Shown one piece after another: positions 1 to 8,429 of a DNA stretch of 64,000 nt. Position numbers and translations under genes: made by a program. The notes under the pieces were generated by a model. It saw only the letters and a program-made list of their open reading frames with translations, made no database searches and was not told the DNA's origin. This DNA comes from Mesorhizobium opportunistum WSM2075 (GTDB lineage Bacteria > Pseudomonadota > Alphaproteobacteria > Rhizobiales > Rhizobiaceae): positions 868,001 to 932,000 of the forward strand of contig NC_015675.1 of assembly GCF_000176035.2 (NCBI RefSeq). The letters are read 5' to 3'. Each line of letters opens with the position of its first letter. Positions within the stretch are counted from its first letter, which is position 1.

Positions 1-624
1 CACCGCGCGGCTGTCCTTCTCGCGGCGCGCCCATTTCTCCAAAAGGATCTTGTCGAGGATCGCGGCACCCAGCGTGCCGGCGAGGTGGGAACGGCGCACG
101 CTCCAGTCGAGGCAGGCGCGGCAGACCGGGCGGCGTGGCCTGGCGCCGACATCGATGCCTATTGCCGCGAAATGCGATGCGGCCGACGGCCCGAGCCTGA
201 TTTCCTTGTCGTCACGCTGCAGGATATCTTTTTCGACCAGACGATCGAGCATCGCCACGGCCTGCTCGCCGGCGAGGTGATCGTAGCAGACGCGGGCCAC
301 GCGCATGGCGCCGTCGCGCGGGCCTGGCCGCACGCGCTTCGGGCCGACGGCTTCGGCGACCCCGGTGATGGCTTCGATCATGCCTGCCACCTGAGGCCCG
401 GCGAGGCCGTAATAGCGATGGCGGCCCTGGCTGGCCAAGGTCAGCAGGCCGCCCTCCATCAGTTTCGACAGATGCGAGGAAGCGGTCGGCAACGAGACAC
501 CGGCTTCCAGCGCCAGTTCGCTCGCGGTCAATGCGGTGCCGCCCATCAGCGCGTTCAGCATGTTGGCGCGGGCCGGATCGCCGACCAGGCTGGCGATGCG
601 GGCGATGTCGGGTCCTTCACGCAT
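1..624 (-). CDS. ArsR-family winged-helix transcriptional regulator (3' end beyond left edge)
   Basis: The reverse strand is open from an ATG at 624 to the window edge (208 codons), so the C-terminus is missing. The first 80 residues form an ArsR-type winged helix, with a recognition helix around SLPTASSHLSKLMEGG. The rest (roughly 100-208) is the less conserved effector or dimer region and has a CRAC pair. An AAGGA ribosome site lies just upstream of the ATG. The gene is divergent from the NIPSNAP/ABM pair, and the 170-base gap between them probably holds the shared promoter, so regulation of that pair is the natural inference. The inducer is unknown. No classical ELCVCDL metal site of ArsR/SmtB was seen. 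Confidence 0.8.
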   Translation of the reverse strand, partial: MREGPDIARIASLVGDPARANMLNALMGGTALTASELALEAGVSLPTASSHLSKLMEGGLLTLASQGRHRYYGLAGPQVAGMIEAITGVAEAVGPKRVRPGPRDGAMRVARVCYDHLAGEQAVAMLDRLVEKDILQRDDKEIRLGPSAASHFAAIGIDVGARPRRPVCRACLDWSVRRSHLAGTLGAAILDKILLEKWARREKDSRAV

Positions 625-797
625 AGTTCGTTCCTTATCGAAGCATTCTTGTCAGATAAGCATTATTCTCCGATCAGCTCAAGGAAGCGGCGAAGCACGC
701 CACGAGGGCTCCTGACACGAAACGGCCTAGCATAACCCAAGTGCGCGACGTTTCGACCACGCTCGAACCATTGATGCAACGATCCGAGGAGACGACC

Positions 798-1184
798 ATG
801 ACCATCACCTGTTTCATCCGCTATGAGATCGACCCGTTCGGCAAGGCTGCCTTCGAGGAATATGCCCGCAACTGGGGCCAGGCCATTCCACGCTGCGGCG
901 CCGACCTGATCGGCTATTTCGCGCCGCATGAGGGCTCGGCCACGACGGCATACGCCGCCTACAATGTCGACAGCCTGGCGGCCTACGAAGCCTATCGCGC
1001 CCGGCTTGCCGCCGACCCCGCCGGCAAGGCAAACTACGCGTTCGCCAAGCGTGAACGATTCATCCTCAAGGAGGACCGCATGTTCCTGAAACTGGCTTCC
1101 GGCCCGCATGCGCCAAGGCTTGATCCTGAAAAGTTGCAGACTTTTCAGACCGGGATCATGCCAAGGGAAAAGGTGTTGCCGTGA
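798..1184 (+). CDS. NIPSNAP-family protein
   Basis: 128 residues. The alpha+beta sequence beginning MTITCFIRYEIDPFGKAAFE, with the YFAPHEG and FILKEDR segments, fits the NIPSNAP / dimeric alpha-beta barrel superfamily. These small cytosolic proteins have no well-defined reaction in bacteria. I chose the ATG at 798 because GAGGAG sits seven bases upstream; an in-frame upstream GTG at 741 lacks such a site. The stop overlaps the start of the next gene (GTGA), so the two are translationally coupled. It lies divergent from an ArsR regulator. Confidence 0.75.
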   Translation: MTITCFIRYEIDPFGKAAFEEYARNWGQAIPRCGADLIGYFAPHEGSATTAYAAYNVDSLAAYEAYRARLAADPAGKANYAFAKRERFILKEDRMFLKLASGPHAPRLDPEKLQTFQTGIMPREKVLP

Positions 1185-1525
1185 TCGCGGTCATCTTCGA
1201 GGTCGAGCCGGCCGAGGGCAAACGCGATGCCTATCTCGGCATCGCCGCCAAGCTGCGTCCGCTGCTCGATGGCATCGATGGGTTCATCTCGATCGAGCGC
1301 TTCCAGAGTTTGGCCGACCCCGACCGCATCCTGTCGCTGTCGTTCTGGCGCGACGAGGAAGCGGTCAAGGCCTGGCGCAATACGGAAGAACACCGGCAGG
1401 CCCAGAAGGCCGGCCGCGGCGGTATCTTTGCCGGCTACCGACTGCGCATCGCGCATGTGATGAGGGATTATGGGCTGACGGAGAGAGACGAGGCGCCGGT
1501 CGATAGCCGGGCGGTGAATGGGTGA
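1181..1525 (+). CDS. Antibiotic biosynthesis monooxygenase (ABM) domain protein
   Basis: 114 residues that match the ABM fold: an opening strand (MIAVIFEVEPAEGK), the central ISIERFQSL strand, and the FWRDEEAVKAWRNTEEH helix typical of the family. ABM proteins form dimeric ferredoxin-like barrels. Some oxidise quinones or degrade haem, but many have no known substrate. The GTG start overlaps the stop of the NIPSNAP gene by four bases, so the two are one operon of two related small folds, probably under the divergent ArsR-type regulator. The catalytic role here is not deducible from sequence. Confidence 0.75.
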   Translation: MIAVIFEVEPAEGKRDAYLGIAAKLRPLLDGIDGFISIERFQSLADPDRILSLSFWRDEEAVKAWRNTEEHRQAQKAGRGGIFAGYRLRIAHVMRDYGLTERDEAPVDSRAVNG

Positions 1526-1540
1526 GGGAGAGGCGCGGTT

Positions 1541-1724
1541 CTTCCTTCTCCCCTTGCGGGAGAAGGTGGCCGCGCGAAGCGCGGTCGGATGAGGGGTGCT
1601 CCAGCTTGGCGATACTCTTCATCCAGACCGTAGGCCTAAATCGCCGACGCCTCACTCCGCGGGAACACCCCTCATCCGTCTCGGCGCTGCGCGCCGATCC
1701 ACCTTCCCCCACAAGGGGGGAAGG
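1541..1724. repeat. Palindromic intergenic mosaic element, family A copy 1
   Basis: Composite repeat with hairpin-forming ends: CTTCTCCCCTTGCGGGAGAAGG on one side and a matching CCTTCCCCCACAAGGGGGGAAGG on the other, with inner GATGAGGGGTG / CACCCCTCATC inverted blocks. The same layout recurs at 41475-41667. It resembles RIME-type elements of rhizobia and occupies the gap between the ABM gene and mbfA, where it may also end transcription from both sides. Confidence 0.75.
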
Positions 1725-1732
1725 TAAGAAGC

Positions 1733-2716
1733 TCAGGCATTCCCGATCAGCACGCCCGCGGCGAACACCAGCGCGCCGCCGAGCACCACCTGGAAGGCGG
1801 CGCGCAGGAAGGGCGTCTGCATGTAGCGGTTCTGGACGAAAGCGATGGCCCATAGCTCGAAGAACACCACCACGGCGGCAACGCCGGTCGCGGTCCAGAA
1901 ATGTGGGATGAGATAGGGCAGCGCGTGGCCGAGGCCGCCTGCGGCCGTCATGACGCCGGTCGTGACGCCGCGCTTTATCGGTGAGCCGCGTCCCGAGAGC
2001 TTGCCGTCGTCGGAGGCGACTTCGGTGAAACCCATGGAGATGCCGGCGCCGATCGAGGCCGCAAGTCCGACCAGGAAGGTCTGCCAGGTGTCATGCGTGG
2101 CAAAAGCCGCGGCGAAGATCGGCGCCAGCGTCGACACAGAGCCGTCCATCAGACCGGCAAGGCCCGGCTGCACATAGGTGAGGATGAATTGGCGCTGCTC
2201 GGCCGCCGCTTCTTCGTCCTTCACCTCGCCAGGCACGTGCTTCTGCTCCAATTGCTGAGCCAGCGTCTCGTGCCCTTGCTCGACCGCCGCCAGATGATCG
2301 AGCAGTTTGCGCGTCGAAGCGTCGGTGGTACGCTTTGCCGCCTCGACATAAAACAGGTAGGCTTGCCGCTCCATCACCTCGGCCTGGCTGCGCACATTTT
2401 CGATCCCGAGCGGCCGGACAAGCCAATCGGGCTTGCGCTCGTAATAGCCTTTCACATGTTCGCGCCGGATCAGCGGAATGCGCTCGCCGAAACGCTTGCG
2501 ATGAAGCTCGATCAGCGCATCGCGATGGCCATCCTCCTCATGCGCCATCTCCTCGAACATCTTCGCCGATTGCGGATACCTATCCGCCAGCCCATCGGCA
2601 TAGGCCCGGTAGATGCGCCCGTCGTCCTCCTCGGATGAAATGGCCAGCGCCAGGATCTCCTGTTCGGACAGCGATTCGAAGGGACGGCGGCCGAAGCCGA
2701 AAACGCGGGAAAGCAT
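1733..2716 (-). CDS. mbfA: Membrane-bound ferritin-like iron exporter MbfA
   Basis: 327 residues. The N-terminal half (about 1-150) is a rubrerythrin/ferritin-like four-helix domain with Glu/His iron ligands visible in EEMAHEEDGH and AVEQGHETL. The C-terminal half (about 160-327) is a VIT1/CCC1-like membrane domain with several hydrophobic spans. This exact architecture is MbfA of rhizobia, which exports iron and protects against iron-dependent peroxide stress. I start at the ATG at 2716; a TTG two codons upstream (2722) is an alternative. A perfect 13-bp palindrome of Irr-box type ends eleven bases before the start, as expected for a gene repressed by Irr when iron is low. Confidence 0.9.
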   Translation of the reverse strand: MLSRVFGFGRRPFESLSEQEILALAISSEEDDGRIYRAYADGLADRYPQSAKMFEEMAHEEDGHRDALIELHRKRFGERIPLIRREHVKGYYERKPDWLVRPLGIENVRSQAEVMERQAYLFYVEAAKRTTDASTRKLLDHLAAVEQGHETLAQQLEQKHVPGEVKDEEAAAEQRQFILTYVQPGLAGLMDGSVSTLAPIFAAAFATHDTWQTFLVGLAASIGAGISMGFTEVASDDGKLSGRGSPIKRGVTTGVMTAAGGLGHALPYLIPHFWTATGVAAVVVFFELWAIAFVQNRYMQTPFLRAAFQVVLGGALVFAAGVLIGNA

Positions 2717-2726
2717 GAGCAAATCA

Positions 2727-2755
2727 CCCTAGTTTAGAATTGTTCTAAACTAGGG
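2727..2755. promoter_or_regulatory. Irr-type iron control element (ICE box) upstream of mbfA
   Basis: Perfect inverted repeat: arms CCCTAGTTTAGAA (2727-2739) and TTCTAAACTAGGG (2743-2755) separated by TTG. The core TTTAGAA-N3-TTCTAAA is the ICE motif bound by Irr in rhizobia. Its position immediately before mbfA fits repression. Binding is inferred, not shown. Confidence 0.8.
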
Positions 2756-2890
2756 TTTGACGGACCCCGGGTCAATCGCGCGCTTGCTCACGGCTCAAGA
2801 ATTGTTGAAGCCGACGCCGGAGCGTGCCCTTCATTATTGGCAAAGGTTAACCTATATAGTTGAACTCAAGACAAGGATGAGGATCAACGC

Positions 2891-3211
2891 ATGACGAAGC
2901 CGCACGCAGAGCATTTCGACCCAAAGCCCGTTCTCGATCTCATTGCCAGCATCGAGGCCGACCTGCAGCGCCTGAAGGGCCTGGTCGAGCAGCAGGTCGA
3001 GAAGTTCGACCCCGCCAATCCGCACAACAAAGCCCCGGACGGCAAGCTGACCGAGGAAGGCGTCGAGTGCTGCTACCGCATGTTCGACGAGGGCAAGTCG
3101 CGCTATTCGGTCGCCCAGCAGATGAAGATCTCCTTCGCCGCCGCCACCCACCGCTTCAACAACTGGCGCAAGCTGGGCGGGACCAAGAGGCAGCGGACGC
3201 TGCTGGGGTGA
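2891..3211 (+). CDS. Small conserved hypothetical protein with possible C-terminal HTH
   Basis: 106 residues, no signal peptide or membrane span. The N-terminal third is helical and could be a short coiled coil (VLDLIASIEADLQRLKGLVE). The C-terminal part (SRYSVAQQMKISFAAATHRF) reads like a small helix-turn-helix, ending basic (GGTKRQRTLLG). A GGATGA(GGATC) purine stretch precedes the ATG. I do not recognise the family beyond a general impression of a rhizobial conserved hypothetical. It is divergent from mbfA but separated by 170 bases, so functional linkage is uncertain. Confidence 0.65.
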   Translation: MTKPHAEHFDPKPVLDLIASIEADLQRLKGLVEQQVEKFDPANPHNKAPDGKLTEEGVECCYRMFDEGKSRYSVAQQMKISFAAATHRFNNWRKLGGTKRQRTLLG

Positions 3212-3289
3212 GAACCCGGTTCGCCGCAGGCAGCGGGACTCCGGCTGCATGCTCTGCGATTGGAAGACAATCAGATATGTCGGCGGGCC

Positions 3290-3450
3290 AGCACCCCCCT
3301 CTGGCCTGCCGGCCATCTCCCCCGCAAGGAGGGAGATCAGACTTCATCTTTGCCTTCGCCAATCTCACACGCCGCAAGGAAGCGGCGGCCTCTAAACTGC
3401 CAATCTCCCCCCTTGCGGGGGAGATGTCCGGCAGGACAGAGGGGGGTGTG
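3290..3450. repeat. Palindromic intergenic mosaic element, family B
   Basis: Begins AGCACCCCCCTCTGG and ends with the inverse (CAGAGGGGGGTG). Inside are CATCTCCCCCGCAAGG / CCTTGCGGGGGAGATG inverted blocks and a CCGCAAGGAAGCGG hairpin. A partial copy of the outer block lies at 4585-4612, after the dehydratase gene, and the inner block recurs at 35652-35686. Confidence 0.7.
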
Positions 3451-3580
3451 CCGGCCGCAACGCTGGCGACATTTTGTACCTCGTCATAATCGCCAAATTT
3501 TGTAGCGGTTACATCTTTTCGTTGGCGTCGCGCCGGCCTTTGCGTGCACCATGAAGGTGCCACATCTCGCAGGATCCGCC

Positions 3581-4558
3581 ATGACAACCCCTCCCGGCAT
3601 CGCCGACATCCACGCCGCCGCGGCCCGGCTCTCCGGCCTGATCGTCGAAACGCCATTGATCGAATCGGCCGAGTTCAACAAGCGCTTCGGCGCGCGCATC
3701 CTGTTCAAGCCGGAGACGCTGCAGCGCACCGGTTCGTTCAAGTTCCGCGGCGCCTACAACAAGCTGTCGTCGCTGAGCGAGGCGGAACGCGGCCGGGGCG
3801 TCGTTGCCTTCTCCTCGGGTAACCATGCGCAAGGCGTTGCCGCCTCGGCCGCCATGTTCGGTGTCAAGGCGGTCATCGCCATGCCCGCCGACGCGCCGGC
3901 GATGAAGGTCGGCAATGTCCGCAAGATGGGCGCGGAGGTGGTGCCTTTCGACCGTTTTCGCGACGACCGCATGGCCGTGATCCGCCCTTACATCGAGAAG
4001 GGCATGGTGCTGGTGCCGCCCTTCGACGATCCGGCCATCATCGCCGGCCAGGGTACGATCGGCCTCGAACTGATGCGCCAGGCGAGAGCGCTTGGCGTCG
4101 GCCTCGACGCGGTGATCGTTCCCTGCGGCGGCGGCGGCCTGTCGAGCGGCATCTCCGTTGCCGTCAAGGATGCTTCGCCCGGCACCGCCGTCTGGGCGGT
4201 CGAGCCCGAGCATTTCGACGACACGCGCCGCTCGCTCGCGGCAGGCGCCAGGGTCTCGAACGAGCCGGGCCATGATTCCATCTGCGACGCGCTGCTGACC
4301 GCCGAGCCGGGCGTGATCACCTTCGAGATCAACCGCCGGAACCTCACTGGAGCCATCGCCGTCTCGGACCAGGCGGCGGCGCAGGCGATGCGCGACGCCA
4401 TGGCCTATCTCAAGCTGGTGGTCGAACCCGGCGGCTGCGTCGCGCTGGCGGCGCTGTCGTCGGGCGAGATCGAGCTGTCAGGCAAGAATATCGCGGTGGT
4501 GCTGTCTGGCGGCAATGTCGATTTCGGGACGTATGCCGGGATCATGGCGGCGGCTTAG
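3581..4558 (+). CDS. PLP-dependent threonine/serine dehydratase
   Basis: 325 residues of fold-type II PLP enzyme. Visible landmarks are the Schiff-base lysine in TGSFKFRGA (Lys54), the substrate loop SSGNHAQG, and the phosphate-binding CGGGGLSSG. The family eliminates ammonia from L-threonine or L-serine. The protein stops where the ACT regulatory domain of biosynthetic IlvA would begin, so it is the short, non-allosteric type: catabolic dehydratase, hydroxyaspartate ammonia-lyase or serine racemase are all possible. An AGGAT site places the start at 3581 rather than the ATG at 3551. Monocistronic; convergent with the ABC exporter operon. Confidence 0.85.
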   Translation: MTTPPGIADIHAAAARLSGLIVETPLIESAEFNKRFGARILFKPETLQRTGSFKFRGAYNKLSSLSEAERGRGVVAFSSGNHAQGVAASAAMFGVKAVIAMPADAPAMKVGNVRKMGAEVVPFDRFRDDRMAVIRPYIEKGMVLVPPFDDPAIIAGQGTIGLELMRQARALGVGLDAVIVPCGGGGLSSGISVAVKDASPGTAVWAVEPEHFDDTRRSLAAGARVSNEPGHDSICDALLTAEPGVITFEINRRNLTGAIAVSDQAAAQAMRDAMAYLKLVVEPGGCVALAALSSGEIELSGKNIAVVLSGGNVDFGTYAGIMAAA

Positions 4559-4635
4559 GCGCTCCACGCGGAAGCGTCGCGCTTGAGCACCCCCCTCTGT
4601 CCCGCCGACTTCAAAACTTCCCGATATCGCGGCCC

Positions 4636-5772
4636 CTAATCCAGCGTACGCCTGAACCGGACCAACGCGACGCCGGCAAACAAAACGACAAACACCACCA
4701 GCCAGCCAATCTCGGTTGCCACGGCCGGCAGCTCGGCGCCCTTCAGCATCACCGCGCGGGTGATGCGCAGGAAATGCGTCAGCGGGAAGATCTCGCCGAA
4801 GGTCTGCGCCCAATCCGGCATGCCGCGATAGGGGAACATGAAGCCGGACAGCATGATCGACGGCAGGAAGAAGAAGAAGGTGAGCTGCAGGGCCTGCATC
4901 TGCGTGCGCGCGATGGTCGAGATCGTATAGCCGAGCAGCACCAACGACAGCACGAACACCAGCACCGCCGACAAAAGCAGCGACATCGACCCGGTGAAGG
5001 GGATGGCGAACAGAAGCTTCGCCGCCGCCAGCACCACCACCACTTGCACGGCGCCGACCGCCAGATAGGGCAGCACCTTGCCCATCATGATCTCGAGCGG
5101 GCTCGACGGCATGGCGAGCAGGTTTTCCATCGTGCCGCGCTCGGTCTCGCGCGTCAGCGCGATCGAGGTCATCATCACCATGGTCATCTGCAGGATGACG
5201 CCGAGCAGGCCGGGCACGATGTTGTATTGCGAGATGCCTTCGGGATTGTAGCGCCGGTGCACCACGACATCGAGCTGTCCCCTGGCGGCCTCGGCGGCGG
5301 CTTCCTGCATGCCCTGGGCCCTGAGCAGGGCCTGGCTGGCGACGGTGCCGAGCGTGGAGATGGCGCCGCTGGCGACGGCAGGATCGGTGGCGTCGGCCTC
5401 GATCAGGATCTGCGGGTTGTCGCCGCGCTCGACCCGCTTGGCGAAGTCGGCCGGTATGGTGACGACGAAGGCGACGTCGCCGCGCGCCATCAGGAACTCG
5501 GCCCCCTCGGCGCTTTGCGCGACATGGTCGAAGCGGTAATAACCGGTGGTCTGCAGCGCCGCGACGATGGCGCGCGTGTAGGGGTCGCTGCTGGTCGCCA
5601 CCAGTGCGGCAGGCAGGCTCTTCGGATCGTTGTTGATGGCGTAGCCGAACAGCACGAGCTGTATCAGCGGCACGCCCAGCATCATGGCGAAGGTGATGCG
5701 GTCGCGCCGCATCTGGATGAATTCCTTGATCAGCAGCGCGCCGAGCCTGGCGAAGGAGAAGATGCCGTTCAT
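4636..5772 (-). CDS. ABC-2 type exporter permease (YbhR/YbhS-like)
   Basis: 378 residues. One N-terminal span (about 22-45) is followed by a large periplasmic section to about 170, then five closely spaced spans to the C-terminus: the ABC-2 membrane topology of YhhJ/YbhR proteins. It overlaps the stop of the ATPase gene by four bases. It is the last gene of a cecR-ybhG-ybhF-permease operon transcribed leftward. E. coli has two permease genes (ybhS, ybhR) in the equivalent place; here only one is present, so the transporter is presumably a homodimer in the membrane. Likely exports drugs or amphipathic compounds. Confidence 0.85.
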   Translation of the reverse strand: MNGIFSFARLGALLIKEFIQMRRDRITFAMMLGVPLIQLVLFGYAINNDPKSLPAALVATSSDPYTRAIVAALQTTGYYRFDHVAQSAEGAEFLMARGDVAFVVTIPADFAKRVERGDNPQILIEADATDPAVASGAISTLGTVASQALLRAQGMQEAAAEAARGQLDVVVHRRYNPEGISQYNIVPGLLGVILQMTMVMMTSIALTRETERGTMENLLAMPSSPLEIMMGKVLPYLAVGAVQVVVVLAAAKLLFAIPFTGSMSLLLSAVLVFVLSLVLLGYTISTIARTQMQALQLTFFFFLPSIMLSGFMFPYRGMPDWAQTFGEIFPLTHFLRITRAVMLKGAELPAVATEIGWLVVFVVLFAGVALVRFRRTLD

Positions 5773-6689
5773 GCCATGTTGTCCTTCGACCCCGACATGA
5801 ACTGGATGAAGACATCCTCCAGGCTGGTTTCACCCGGCGCCACCGTCACGCCCTTGTACTCTTTCTCGACATCGGCAAGTGCTGCTTCGAGCTTCTTCCG
5901 GTCGGAGCCGACGACATGCAGCGTGGCGCCGAACGGCGCCACCTGGTCGACCCCAGGGCGGCCTTGCAGCGCTTCAGCCACCTGATCGAGCCGCGGACCC
6001 TGCAGCACGAAGGTGGTCAGCCCGGCATTCCTGACCACCTCGGCCACGGTGCCGGTGGCCAGCATCTTGCCGTAGGAGATGTAGCTGATGCGGTGACAGC
6101 GCTCGGCCTCGTCCATGTAGTGGGTGGAGACCAGCACGGTCAGCCCGCCGCTGGCGAGGCGGTGGATCTCGTCCCAGAATTCGCGCCGCGCCTTCGGATC
6201 GACGCCGGCCGTCGGCTCGTCGAGCAGCAGCAGTTTCGGCTTGTGCATGATGCAGGCGGCCAGCGCCAGACGCTGCTTCCAGCCGCCCGACAAGGTGCCG
6301 GCCAGCTGGTTGCGGCGCGTGGTGAGGCCGAGCTCTTCCAGCGTCCTGGCGACATGCTCCTCGACCGGCTTCAGCCGGTAGAGCCGCGCCACGAATTCGA
6401 GATTCTCGCCGATCGTCAAATCCTCGTAGAACGAGAATTTCTGCGTCATGTAGCCGACTTCGCGTTTGATCCTGAGCGAGTCGGTGCGGATGTTGAAACC
6501 CAGCACCGTGCCTTCGCCCTCGTCCGGCGTCAGCAGACCGCACATGATGCGGATGGTGGTGGTCTTGCCCGACCCGTTGGGACCGAGGAAGCCGACGATC
6601 TCGCCTTCGGCGACCGACATCGTCACGTGGTCGACGACGGTCTTGTCGCCGAAGCGCTTGACCAGGCCATGAACGTCGATGACATTCAT
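5769..6689 (-). CDS. ybhF: ABC transporter ATP-binding protein (YbhF-like)
   Basis: 306 residues, a single nucleotide-binding domain: Walker A GPNGSGKT (about residues 36-43), signature LSGGWKQR, Walker B LLLLDEPTAG, and the switch histidine in STHYMDE. E. coli YbhF carries two such domains; this is a single-domain version. Starts and stops overlap both neighbours by four bases, which ties it to the HlyD-like protein upstream and the permease downstream as one export machine. Confidence 0.85.
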   Translation of the reverse strand: MNVIDVHGLVKRFGDKTVVDHVTMSVAEGEIVGFLGPNGSGKTTTIRIMCGLLTPDEGEGTVLGFNIRTDSLRIKREVGYMTQKFSFYEDLTIGENLEFVARLYRLKPVEEHVARTLEELGLTTRRNQLAGTLSGGWKQRLALAACIMHKPKLLLLDEPTAGVDPKARREFWDEIHRLASGGLTVLVSTHYMDEAERCHRISYISYGKMLATGTVAEVVRNAGLTTFVLQGPRLDQVAEALQGRPGVDQVAPFGATLHVVGSDRKKLEAALADVEKEYKGVTVAPGETSLEDVFIQFMSGSKDNMA

Positions 6690-7639
6690 TTTGCCGTTTC
6701 CGCAAGATCGACATCGACGATCTGGCCGGGCTGCAGCGGACCCGCATCGCCCTCCGGCCGCGCCTCGACGAGGTAGACCAGCTTCTGCCGGTTCTCCAGC
6801 GAATAGATCACCGGCGGGGTGAATTCGGGATCGGGCGAAACGTAGCTGACGCGCGCCTTGACGTCCGCACCGCAGCCGTCGCAATGCACGCTGAGCAGGC
6901 TGCCGACCTTGACCGATGAGAAGGCGGCCTCCGGTATATAGACGCTGAGCTTCACCGCCCCGTCGGGCAGCACCGAAATCACCGGCGCGGTCGGACCCGC
7001 CGTGTCGCCGGGATTGCGGATGACGTCGTTGACGCGGCCGGGCGAGGGCGCCGCCAATATGCGCTTGGACAACCGCCACTCGGCCTGGTCGAGCGCGGCC
7101 TGCGCTTGCTTAACCTGATTGTCGGCGGCCTTGATCGTCTCGGCGCGCGCCGGCAAGCCGCCGACGGCGAGATTGGCCTCAGCCTGGCCAACCTGCGCGT
7201 TGGCGGTCTCCAGCGTCGCCGAAGCGGTGTCGTAGTCGGCCTGCGTGCCGGTACCGCGCTTGAACAGGTCGGCGGCGCGGTCGTATTTGCGCTTGGCGTC
7301 GTCGGCCTGCGCCTTGGCCATGTCGACCTGGGCCTTGAGCGCGGCGATTTCTTCCGGCCGCTTGCCGACCTGAAGGTCGGCAAGCTGTGCCTGCGCCTGC
7401 GCCAGGCTCGCCCGCGCCTGCGCCACCGCGATCTTGGCATCGGCGCTTTCCAGCGTCACCACCGTCGCGCCTGACGTGACGCGGTCGCCGCGCTTGACCG
7501 TGACGGTCTCGACCTGCGCCACCTCGATCGGCGCCAGCAGCACATAGTCGCCTTCGACATAGCCGACGGCCAGCGGCGGCGCCGGGGCGCAGGCACCGAA
7601 AAGCTGCACGGCGAGCGGCAGCGAACATAGAAAACTCAT
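6686..7639 (-). CDS. ybhG: HlyD-family periplasmic adaptor of ABC exporter (YbhG-like)
   Basis: 317 residues from the ATG at 7639. A hydrophobic N-terminus (LPLAVQLFGACAP) could be a signal peptide or a poor lipobox around the cysteine. A biotinyl-lipoyl half (GDYVLLAPIEVAQVETVTV) follows, then a long alanine/glutamine-rich coiled-coil hairpin (about 75-200) and the second barrel half. Such adaptors bridge the inner-membrane ABC pump and an outer-membrane channel. The gene sits between the TetR regulator and ybhF in the usual order of the cecR-ybhGFSR operon. Confidence 0.85.
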   Translation of the reverse strand: MSFLCSLPLAVQLFGACAPAPPLAVGYVEGDYVLLAPIEVAQVETVTVKRGDRVTSGATVVTLESADAKIAVAQARASLAQAQAQLADLQVGKRPEEIAALKAQVDMAKAQADDAKRKYDRAADLFKRGTGTQADYDTASATLETANAQVGQAEANLAVGGLPARAETIKAADNQVKQAQAALDQAEWRLSKRILAAPSPGRVNDVIRNPGDTAGPTAPVISVLPDGAVKLSVYIPEAAFSSVKVGSLLSVHCDGCGADVKARVSYVSPDPEFTPPVIYSLENRQKLVYLVEARPEGDAGPLQPGQIVDVDLAETAK

Positions 7640-7652
7640 GGTCTTTGCCCCT

Positions 7653-8339
7653 TCATTTCTGCTTCTTCCTGGCGGCCAGTATGGCGCTGAGATTGTCGGC
7701 CGTGACCGCCACGACCTTTGCCGCCTCGGCGCTGCCGATGTCATGCCAGCCCATGCGGCGCATCACCGCCTCGCGGCCGATGCGGAAATAGATGACCTGG
7801 CCGATCAGCGTGAACACGGTGAGCCGGGTCCGTTCGCTTTCGGCCGGCTCGCCGGTCGCCTGCTCCCAGATCAGGCACAGCCGGCGATGCGTCGGCTCGA
7901 ACACGCCATCATAGATGCGGTCGAGCGCAGCCGTGGGATGCGACAGCTCGCGCAGCACGAACTGCACGATCTCGCCGGCCTCCGGCTGCGCCACGATGAA
8001 GCCGACCATCCGCTCCAGCGCCGCGAAGAGCTGCGCCCTCGCCGCCTCGGGATCGGTTGGAGCCGCCGCCTGGCTGTTGCCCAGCGCCTGGCCGGCGACG
8101 GTCTGGATGGTCTCGACGATGAAGTCGGCGGCGGCGGCGCGAAGGCCTTCCTTGCCGCCGAAATGGTAGGCGATCGAACCGATATTGGCTCGCGCCTCCG
8201 CCGCGATCTCGCGGGTCGAGGTGCCGTCGAAGCCCTGCCGTCCGAACAGTTTCAGCGCGGCGCGGACGAGCGCGGCCCGCGTCAACTCCGCCGGGGGCGT
8301 GTCGCGGCGTGCATTCTTGGCGTCGGGCGATTTGATCAT
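7653..8339 (-). CDS. cecR: TetR/AcrR-family repressor (CecR-like)
   Basis: 228 residues. TetR helix-turn-helix at about residues 25-65 (TSTREIAAEARANIGSIAYH), followed by a C-terminal ligand domain of the DUF1956/CecR kind. It is the first gene of a leftward operon with ybhG, ybhF and an ABC-2 permease, the same order as in enterobacteria. A perfect 24-bp palindrome begins eight bases upstream of the start and is the obvious autoregulatory operator. A drug-responsive autorepressor role is inferred from family and context. Confidence 0.85.
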   Translation of the reverse strand: MIKSPDAKNARRDTPPAELTRAALVRAALKLFGRQGFDGTSTREIAAEARANIGSIAYHFGGKEGLRAAAADFIVETIQTVAGQALGNSQAAAPTDPEAARAQLFAALERMVGFIVAQPEAGEIVQFVLRELSHPTAALDRIYDGVFEPTHRRLCLIWEQATGEPAESERTRLTVFTLIGQVIYFRIGREAVMRRMGWHDIGSAEAAKVVAVTADNLSAILAARKKQK

Positions 8340-8346
8340 AGCCCAA

Positions 8347-8370
8347 CTTTAATCAATCGATTGATTAAAG
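8347..8370. promoter_or_regulatory. Operator palindrome for the CecR-like repressor
   Basis: Perfect 24-bp palindrome CTTTAATCAATC / GATTGATTAAAG directly ahead of the TetR-type gene and the start of the efflux operon. Its A/T-rich composition stands out from the flanking DNA. TetR family operators are typically of this size. Binding is inferred from position and symmetry. Confidence 0.75.
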
Positions 8371-8429
8371 TCAACTTGTGTGCGGGGCTGTCTTGCCATC
8401 GTCTGCGGCAAACGCTTTAGTGCGCGGCC

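Noticed and set aside
2837..2860. Possible -35/-10 promoter before the 106-residue gene (TTGGCA ... TATAGT)
   Set aside because: The spacer is only twelve bases, far too short for a sigma-70 promoter.
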